The notes under the pieces: model-generated
Database searches by the model: none
Told to the model about the DNA's origin: nothing
The model's input: the letters and a program-made list of their open reading frames with translations, nothing else
Translations under genes and position numbers: made by a program
In this document: positions 58,956-64,000 of the stretch, piece by piece
Position numbering within the stretch: position 1 is the stretch's first letter
Layout of the letters: each line of letters opens with the position of its first letter
Origin: Avoscillospira_A sp052117125
GTDB lineage: Bacteria; Bacillota; Clostridia; Oscillospirales; Oscillospiraceae
Length of the DNA: 64,000 bases
Direction: 5' to 3'
Assembly (NCBI RefSeq): GCF_052117125.1
Contig: NZ_JBQKJT010000007.1
Location: 1 to 64,000, forward strand

Positions 58956-59004
58956 GATTCTTTTCGCTATAATGTATCTACTATAACATGGGGGAATCGA
59001 GATT

Positions 59005-59451
59005 ATGACTAGAACCAACGCCCGCGAGATTGTGGTACATCTGATCTACGGCATCAATTATACAAAGGAAACCGCCGACGAGGCCATGGTCTCCCGCTTT
59101 GCCCAGGACTACTATGAGACGCTGCAGGAGGAGAATGATATTTACGCCGAGCGTCCCAATCAGAAGCAGCTGGCCTATATCGCCCAGGTGGTCAACGGCA
59201 TCGAGCAGAAGCAGGAGGAACTCAACGGCTATATCACCAAATATGCCATCGGCTGGAATCTGGACCGCATTTCCCGGCTGGCCCGATCTATTATGCAGCT
59301 GGCCATGTACGAGTCCCTCTATGTGGAGGATGTCCCCACGTCCGCGGCCATCAGTGAGGCCGTGGAGCTGACCCGCAAGTACGAGGACGAGGATGTGGTA
59401 TCCTTTGTCAACGGCATTCTGGGCAGCTTTGCCCGTGAGGTCGCCCAATGA
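59005..59451 (+). CDS. nusB: Transcription antitermination factor NusB
   Basis: A 148-residue all-helical RNA-binding protein acting with NusE (S10) on rRNA transcripts. It begins TRTNAREIVVHLIYGINYTK and has the core NLDRISRLARSIMQLAMYESLY and AISEAVELTRKYEDEDVVSFVNGILG. A TATAAT at 58968 may be the -10 of its promoter. It overlaps the next gene by 4 bases. Confidence 0.96.
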   Translation: MTRTNAREIVVHLIYGINYTKETADEAMVSRFAQDYYETLQEENDIYAERPNQKQLAYIAQVVNGIEQKQEELNGYITKYAIGWNLDRISRLARSIMQLAMYESLYVEDVPTSAAISEAVELTRKYEDEDVVSFVNGILGSFAREVAQ

Positions 59452-60368
59452 GCTGCCTCGGTTTCGATACCAGCAACTACACAACTTCGGTGGCCTGTTT
59501 TGACGGCAAGGATGGCCTAAACTGCTCCCGGCTTCTCGATGTCAAGCCGGGGGAGCTGGGCCTGCGCCAGAGCGACGCGCTCTTTGCCCATGTGAAGCGG
59601 CTGCCGGAGTTGTTTGCGCATTTAAAGGAACAACGGGACCTGGGGCAGATTACCGCCGTGGGCGTCAGCACCCGGCCCCGGCCCGTGGAAGGCTCCTATA
59701 TGCCCTGCTTTCTGGCAGGGGAGTCCCAGGCCACGGTGCTGTCGGCGGCGCTGGATGTGCCCCTGTATCGCTTTTCCCACCAGGAGGGCCACATTGCCGC
59801 ATCACTTTGGTCGTCGAACCGATTGGAACTGTTGAAACAGCCCCATTTGGCCTGGCACCTGTCCGGCGGTACCACAGAACTGCTGCTGGTAGAACCTTGG
59901 GGCAAATCAGCCCGGGGTACCAAGATCGGCGGCACCACGGATATTTCTGCCGGTCAGCTCATCGACCGCACCGGCAAACTGCTGGGCTTGCAGTTTCCGG
60001 CGGGCAAATCCATCGACGCATTATCCCAGGAGACGGATGCGAAGGAGTGCTTTCGGGTCAAGTGTAAAGATCTGACCTTTTCTCTGTCCGGCGTAGAAAA
60101 CAAGGTGATGCAGTACGCTGAAGGCCATAGCCCCGCCGAGACGGCTGCCTACGCTTTGCGCAGCGTCATCGGGGCGGTGCTGACAGCCACGAACCACGCC
60201 CGAACGGCATATCCCGGTCTGCCGGTGGTGTTCTCCGGCGGCGTGGCATCCAACAGTCTGTTGCGCCAACAGGCCACGGGCTTTGATGCCGTGTTCTGCC
60301 CACCCCAGTACGCCACCGACAATGCCATGGGCATCGCGGTACTGACATGGTTACAGGAGGGCGCATAG
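59448..60368 (+). CDS. Short TsaD/Kae1-like paralogue
   Basis: A 306-residue ASKHA-fold protein of the TsaD (YgjD/Kae1) family. It has the metal motif HQEGH at 111-115 and LSGGTTELL, GLQFPAGKSIDAL and FSGGVASNSLL, but is about 30 residues shorter than true TsaD (about 340) and carries diverged N-terminal sequence (CLGFDTSNYTTSVACFDG). Clostridia often have this second copy between nusB and xseA besides the canonical tsaD. Whether it carries out threonylcarbamoyl transfer is unknown. Confidence 0.85.
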   Translation: MSCLGFDTSNYTTSVACFDGKDGLNCSRLLDVKPGELGLRQSDALFAHVKRLPELFAHLKEQRDLGQITAVGVSTRPRPVEGSYMPCFLAGESQATVLSAALDVPLYRFSHQEGHIAASLWSSNRLELLKQPHLAWHLSGGTTELLLVEPWGKSARGTKIGGTTDISAGQLIDRTGKLLGLQFPAGKSIDALSQETDAKECFRVKCKDLTFSLSGVENKVMQYAEGHSPAETAAYALRSVIGAVLTATNHARTAYPGLPVVFSGGVASNSLLRQQATGFDAVFCPPQYATDNAMGIAVLTWLQEGA

Positions 60369-60369
60369 T

Positions 60370-61602
60370 ATGGAGTACCCCGTTTATGAAGTGTCGCAGA
60401 TCAACGCCTATTTAAAAGATAAATTCGACAGTGATCCGTTTTTAAACGGCATCTGTATCCGCGGCGAGTTAAGCAACTACAAGGTCTATCCGTCGGGCCA
60501 CCACTATTTTACGCTGAAGGACAGCGAAGGGGCGTTGCGGGCCGTCTTGTTCCGCAACAGCGCCATGCGTCTGCGGTTTCAGCCCCAGAACGGTATGAAA
60601 GTGCTGGCAGTGGGCCGCATTACCGTCTATCCACGGGACGGTGGCTATCAGTTGTACTGTGAAAGCATGATGGTGGACGGTGTGGGTGACCTCCATGTGG
60701 CCTATGAGCAGTTGAAAGAGCGGCTCCAGGCAGAGGGATTGTTTGCTCTGGAGCATAAAAAAACCTTGCCGCCCTATCCCCACCGCATTGCCGTTATCAC
60801 CTCCGGCGCCGGTGCAGCCATTCATGACATTCTGCGGGTGCTGCGTAAGAGGTATCCTTTGAGTAAAGTGCTGTTGCTGCCGGTGCGAGTCCAGGGGGAG
60901 GAGGCCCCAAGGGAGATTGTCGGGGCCATTCGATACGCCAACCGCTGGCAGCTGGGCGATGTGATTTTGACGGGACGTGGCGGCGGCTCCATGGAGGATC
61001 TGTGGGCGTTCAATGATGAACGGGTGGCCCGGGCCATCTATGAGTCGGAAATCCCAGTGGTGTCGGCGGTGGGACACGAGCCGGACGTCACCATTGCGGA
61101 TTTTGTAGCCGATGTGCGGGCAGCTACGCCATCCAACGGCGCGGAGCTGATTGCCCCCGATCAGACGGAGCTGCGGCAGCGTCTGGCGTCTTATGAAAAG
61201 CGGCTGTGCGCCGCCATGGAGCGGCGGTTGAAGCTATCGCGGCAGCAGCTGGATGCACTGAGCAGCCGCCGCGTGCTCCAAAGTCCAATGCACTATATTG
61301 AGGATCGGCGGCTGATGCTGGACCGTGCGCAGGAACGGATGATTCTGGCAGCTCAGCACCACCTGGAACGGAAGCGGCGGAACTTTTCCGCCTTGGCCGC
61401 GGCCTTGGATGCTATGAGTCCGTTGAAGGTCCTGGCACGGGGCTACTCGGTGGTAAAACAGCAGGGCTGTGTGGTAAAATCGATGGAACAACTGTCTGTG
61501 GGCCAGCAGGTACAGCTTTGTCTGTCCGATGGTAACGCCCTGGCCCGGATAGAGGAATTAGAGAAGGAGGACATGCCCCATGGAACAGTCCAAGACCTTT
61601 GA
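60370..61602 (+). CDS. xseA: Exodeoxyribonuclease VII large subunit
   Basis: A 410-residue subunit of the single-strand exonuclease. It has an N-terminal OB fold (about 1-100; ICIRGELSNYKVYPSGHHYF), the catalytic domain with ITSGAGAAIHDIL, GRGGGSMEDLWAFNDE and VGHEPDVTIADFVADVRAATPS, and a C-terminal coiled coil binding XseB. It overlaps xseB by 23 bases. Confidence 0.97.
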   Translation: MEYPVYEVSQINAYLKDKFDSDPFLNGICIRGELSNYKVYPSGHHYFTLKDSEGALRAVLFRNSAMRLRFQPQNGMKVLAVGRITVYPRDGGYQLYCESMMVDGVGDLHVAYEQLKERLQAEGLFALEHKKTLPPYPHRIAVITSGAGAAIHDILRVLRKRYPLSKVLLLPVRVQGEEAPREIVGAIRYANRWQLGDVILTGRGGGSMEDLWAFNDERVARAIYESEIPVVSAVGHEPDVTIADFVADVRAATPSNGAELIAPDQTELRQRLASYEKRLCAAMERRLKLSRQQLDALSSRRVLQSPMHYIEDRRLMLDRAQERMILAAQHHLERKRRNFSALAAALDAMSPLKVLARGYSVVKQQGCVVKSMEQLSVGQQVQLCLSDGNALARIEELEKEDMPHGTVQDL

Positions 61603-61810
61603 AGCGTCGGTGCAACGCCTGGAGGAGATTGTACGGCGGATGGAGGGCGGAGAACTGCCGCTGGAAGAAGCGCTGTCCCTGTTTGAAGAGGGAACGGCCC
61701 TCGTCAAATCGGCCAATGCTCTGCTGGATGCGGCGGAGTTGACGGTGGTCAAACTGAAAAAGGGCGCTGACGGTGCGCCGGAGGAAATGGAGTTTGAGAG
61801 CCATGAGTGA
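61580..61810 (+). CDS. xseB: Exodeoxyribonuclease VII small subunit
   Basis: A 76-residue helical hairpin protein (TFEASVQRLEEIVRRMEGGE, then LPLEEALSLFEEGTALVKSA) that decorates the XseA coiled coil. Length is normal. Overlaps xseA and ispA (8 bases), so the three are probably translated together. Confidence 0.96.
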   Translation: MEQSKTFEASVQRLEEIVRRMEGGELPLEEALSLFEEGTALVKSANALLDAAELTVVKLKKGADGAPEEMEFESHE

Positions 61811-62675
61811 GTTTCAAGAGCAACTGCAACGATATGTAGACGCGGCGGAGCGCTTTCTGAATCAGCAGTTTGTCTGGGAGCCGGCGCCGCAGAAGACGCT
61901 GCTGGAGTCCATGCGCTATAGCCTGCTGGCTGGAGGAAAGCGGCTGCGGCCGGTGCTGACCATGGAATTCTGCCGGGCTGCCGGCGGCGATTGGCAGAAG
62001 GCTGTTTCGTTTGGCTGCGCTCTGGAGATGATTCACACCTACAGCCTGATCCATGACGATCTGCCGTGTATGGACAATGACGATTTCCGCCGGGGCCGTC
62101 CCACCAACCATAAGGTCTATGGGGAAGCCATGGCGGTGCTGGCTGGTGACGCCCTGCTGACGGCGGCGTTTGAGACGGCGGCCGCTGCCGACGCTGCACC
62201 GGCGGTCATTGCGAAAAATGTGGCCATTCTGGCGGGCTGTGCCGGTGCCCGCGGCATGGTGGGCGGTCAGGTTCTGGACCTGGAAGGGGAGACCCGACCG
62301 TTGGAGGCCGACTATATTCATCAGCTGCAGCAGATGAAGACGGGTGCGTTGCTGCGGGCTGCCTGCCTGATGGGTGTCACCACCGCCGGAGGCAGTCCGG
62401 AGATGATACAGGCGGCGACGGAGTACGCCGACGGCGTGGGTCTGGCGTTCCAGATTCGGGACGACATTCTGGACGTCATCGGCGACGCCGAGAAACTGGG
62501 CAAGGCAACTGGTATGGACGAGCACAAAAATACTTTTGTCCGGCTTTACGGCGTGGACCGCTGCCAGAAGATGGTAGAGGAGGAGACGGAACGGGCTGTT
62601 GCGGCCCTGTCGGTGTTCCCAACGCCGGAGTTTCTGCGGGACTTGGCCCATTGGCTGGTCCGGCGCGATCACTGA
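61803..62675 (+). CDS. ispA: Farnesyl diphosphate synthase (polyprenyl synthetase)
   Basis: A 290-residue trans-prenyltransferase that condenses isopentenyl and allylic diphosphates. The first Asp-rich motif is DDLPCMDND from Asp85; the second is DDILD at 220-224, and GGKRLRPVL precedes them. Five residues after the first motif are consistent with a short-chain (C15) product. The ATG at 61803 overlaps the xseB end. It feeds undecaprenyl and other isoprenoids together with dxs downstream. Confidence 0.95.
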   Translation: MSEFQEQLQRYVDAAERFLNQQFVWEPAPQKTLLESMRYSLLAGGKRLRPVLTMEFCRAAGGDWQKAVSFGCALEMIHTYSLIHDDLPCMDNDDFRRGRPTNHKVYGEAMAVLAGDALLTAAFETAAAADAAPAVIAKNVAILAGCAGARGMVGGQVLDLEGETRPLEADYIHQLQQMKTGALLRAACLMGVTTAGGSPEMIQAATEYADGVGLAFQIRDDILDVIGDAEKLGKATGMDEHKNTFVRLYGVDRCQKMVEEETERAVAALSVFPTPEFLRDLAHWLVRRDH

Positions 62676-62683
62676 ATTTCCTG

Positions 62684-62712
62684 TGCCGCACGACACCGTG
62701 CGGCATTTTTTT
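62684..62712 (+). terminator. Terminator after ispA
   Basis: TGCCGCACG and CGTGCGGCA form a perfect 9-bp stem with a 4-base loop, followed by seven T residues. Confidence 0.9.
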
Positions 62713-62733
62713 ACCTTGTTCATGAATATTATC

Positions 62734-62762
62734 TTGTATATACATTCATTGTATGGTACACT
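62734..62762 (+). promoter_or_regulatory. Promoter for dxs
   Basis: TTGTAT (62734-62739) and TACACT (62757-62762) with a 17-base spacer lie 60 bases upstream of the dxs start in an AT-rich leader. Confidence 0.55.
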
Positions 62763-62821
62763 ACTAAATACTGAACGGACGCGTTTTTGCTTTCTGAACA
62801 CGATAGAATGGTTGTGACGTT

Positions 62822-64000
62822 TTGACACTGCTGAATACAATCCACTCCCGAGAGGCGCTGTTACAGCTGACGCCGGAGCAGCAGAAGCAGCTCTGTCGGG
62901 AAATCCGGGAGTTCCTATTGGAACATATCTCCCGTACCGGCGGCCATCTGGCCTCCAATCTGGGTGTAGTGGAGTTGACGCTGGCGCTGCACCTGGTTTT
63001 TGACACAGCCCAAGACCGCATTATTTTTGATGTGGGCCATCAGGCTTATGTCCACAAAATTCTGACGGGACGGCAGGAGCAATTCCGTCAGCTGCGGACC
63101 TTCGGCGGCATTGCCGGATTCCCCAAACCGTCGGAGAGTGTGCACGACGCCTTTATTGCGGGCCACGCTTCCAATGCTGTCTCCGTGGCGCTGGGCATGG
63201 CCCGGGCCAGAACGCTGCAAAAACAGAACTACAGCGTCATTGCGCTGCTGGGCGATGGTGCGCTCACCGGCGGCTTGGCGTATGAGGGACTCAACGATGC
63301 CGGGGCCAGTGGGGAACCGCTGATTGTCATTCTCAACGACAACGGCATGTCCATCACCCCCAATGTCGGCGGTATTTCTCGCCATTTGAAGCTGATTCGC
63401 ACGAAACCAGGATATCTGGGCGTTAAAATGGCGTATCGCAAGTTTACAAGGGCTATTCCCGGCGGCAATGCCCTCTATCGGTCGACTCATCGGCTCAAGG
63501 CATTTCTGAAACGCCACCTGATCGGCATTACGTTGTTTGAGGATATGGGATTTAACTACATTGGCCCTGTGGACGGCAGCAACGTCCGCCGCCTGACAGA
63601 ATTGCTGCGCTATGCCCGGGAAATGCAGGAACCGGTGCTGCTCCATGTGATTACCAAAAAGGGCTCCGGCTATGGGCCTGCTGAGGAGAAGCCTGACCAA
63701 TTCCACGGCGTTGGAGCCTTTGACACCGCTTCCGGCGCCACCCAGCCATCCAAATCCGTGACCTTCTCGGCCACCTTTGGCAATACCATGCAGGAGTTGG
63801 CGGCGGAAGACCCGCGCATTTGCGCCATTACAGCGGCCATGAAGCCCGGCACGGGGCTGGATGGCTTTGCCGCAGCCTATCCTGACCGCTTCTTTGATGT
63901 GGGCATTGCCGAGGGCCATGCTGTGGCTATGGCGGCGGGCCTGGCCAAGCAGGGCATGATTCCGGTGGCGGCCATTTACTCCACATTTTTGCAGAGAGCC
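62822..64000 (+). CDS. dxs: 1-deoxy-D-xylulose-5-phosphate synthase (partial, cut by window)
   Basis: The first 393 residues of an enzyme usually about 620 long; the frame is open to the window end. It condenses pyruvate and glyceraldehyde-3-phosphate using thiamine diphosphate, the entry step of the MEP isoprenoid pathway. Visible motifs: RTGGHLASNLGVVELTLALH, DVGHQAYVHKILTGR, the ThDP motif GDG at 144-146 with GALTGGLAYEGLND, and the start of the second domain (VGIAEGHAVAMAAGLA). The start is TTG at 62822 (MTLLNTIHSREAL); it lacks a strong ribosome-binding site, and an in-frame stop lies shortly upstream. Confidence 0.95.
   Translation, partial: MTLLNTIHSREALLQLTPEQQKQLCREIREFLLEHISRTGGHLASNLGVVELTLALHLVFDTAQDRIIFDVGHQAYVHKILTGRQEQFRQLRTFGGIAGFPKPSESVHDAFIAGHASNAVSVALGMARARTLQKQNYSVIALLGDGALTGGLAYEGLNDAGASGEPLIVILNDNGMSITPNVGGISRHLKLIRTKPGYLGVKMAYRKFTRAIPGGNALYRSTHRLKAFLKRHLIGITLFEDMGFNYIGPVDGSNVRRLTELLRYAREMQEPVLLHVITKKGSGYGPAEEKPDQFHGVGAFDTASGATQPSKSVTFSATFGNTMQELAAEDPRICAITAAMKPGTGLDGFAAAYPDRFFDVGIAEGHAVAMAAGLAKQGMIPVAAIYSTFLQRA

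Noticed and set aside
58954..58973. TTGATT plus TATAAT as a nusB promoter
   Set aside because: The spacer is 8 bases, too short; only the TATAAT is mentioned as a possible -10 element.

Overview
The window reads as chromosomal DNA from an anaerobic, spore-forming Firmicute of the Clostridia, most likely an Oscillospiraceae/Ruminococcaceae-type gut bacterium. The evidence is a complete spoIIIAA-AH sporulation operon, Shine-Dalgarno sites of the AGGAGG type, several TTG and GTG starts, a GC-rich core with many alanine/glycine-rich proteins, and Firmicutes gene orders such as plsX-rnc-smc-ftsY, yqeG near efp, yqhY-nusB and xseAB-ispA-dxs. No rRNA, tRNA or CRISPR array was found. The right edge cuts through dxs. 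The left edge lies inside a partial copy of a TetR gene.

Layout. 1-6.5 kb: a TetR regulator preceded by a 111-bp partial copy of its own 5' end, a PutP-type symporter, a DNA-alkylation repair methyltransferase, a riboflavin transporter under an FMN riboswitch, a Nudix hydrolase, a SLOG-like protein, a DUF4830-like protein and a pseudouridine synthase. 6.6-14.1 kb: a PucR/CdaR-type regulator heading ftsE-ftsX, an M23 murein hydrolase activator and a CtpA-like protease (a cell division/peptidoglycan unit), then greA-lysS.

14.1-18.9 kb: an AT-richer insertion with a Tn916-type integrase, a small excisionase, an XRE repressor divergent from the integrase, an AP2-HNH homing-endonuclease-like protein, a three-repeat Cys-rich protein, a lipoprotein and small Cys-rich proteins. 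At its left end is a candidate structured RNA that ends in a strong terminator and is followed by a second one. Its right edge abuts the 3' remnant of an ABC transporter permease. 19.3-23.5 kb: a BlaI/BlaR1 sensor-repressor pair under an exceptionally clear operator but with no beta-lactamase, then a KtrB/KtrA potassium uptake pair.

23.5-44.5 kb: dense housekeeping operons: rRNA methyltransferase, dprA, topA, trmFO, plsX, rnc, a radical SAM protein, smc, ftsY, rph, rdgB, yhbY, a nadD-yqeK fusion, an LCP-family cell-wall ligase with a repetitive tail, rsfS, leuS and rpsU. 44.5-53.5 kb: an unrecognised protein, yqeG, efp, an acidic zinc-ribbon protein, a TSCPD protein, a YbaK-type deacylase, a ClpP-like protease, uppP, ftsK/spoIIIE, and an AT-rich orphan pair (an immunity-like protein and a membrane protein). 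53.7-64 kb: spoIIIAA-AH, yqhY, nusB, a short TsaD paralogue, xseA, xseB, ispA and the 5' two thirds of dxs.

Best candidates for something undescribed are the structured RNA with two hairpins sharing the same loop in the 4.8-kb integrase element, the orphan BlaI/BlaR1 pair with an apparent in-frame TAG near the receptor C terminus, and the immunity-like/membrane pair between ftsK and spoIIIA. All coordinates were read by eye from the sequence. Family assignments rest on recognised motifs, not on searches.
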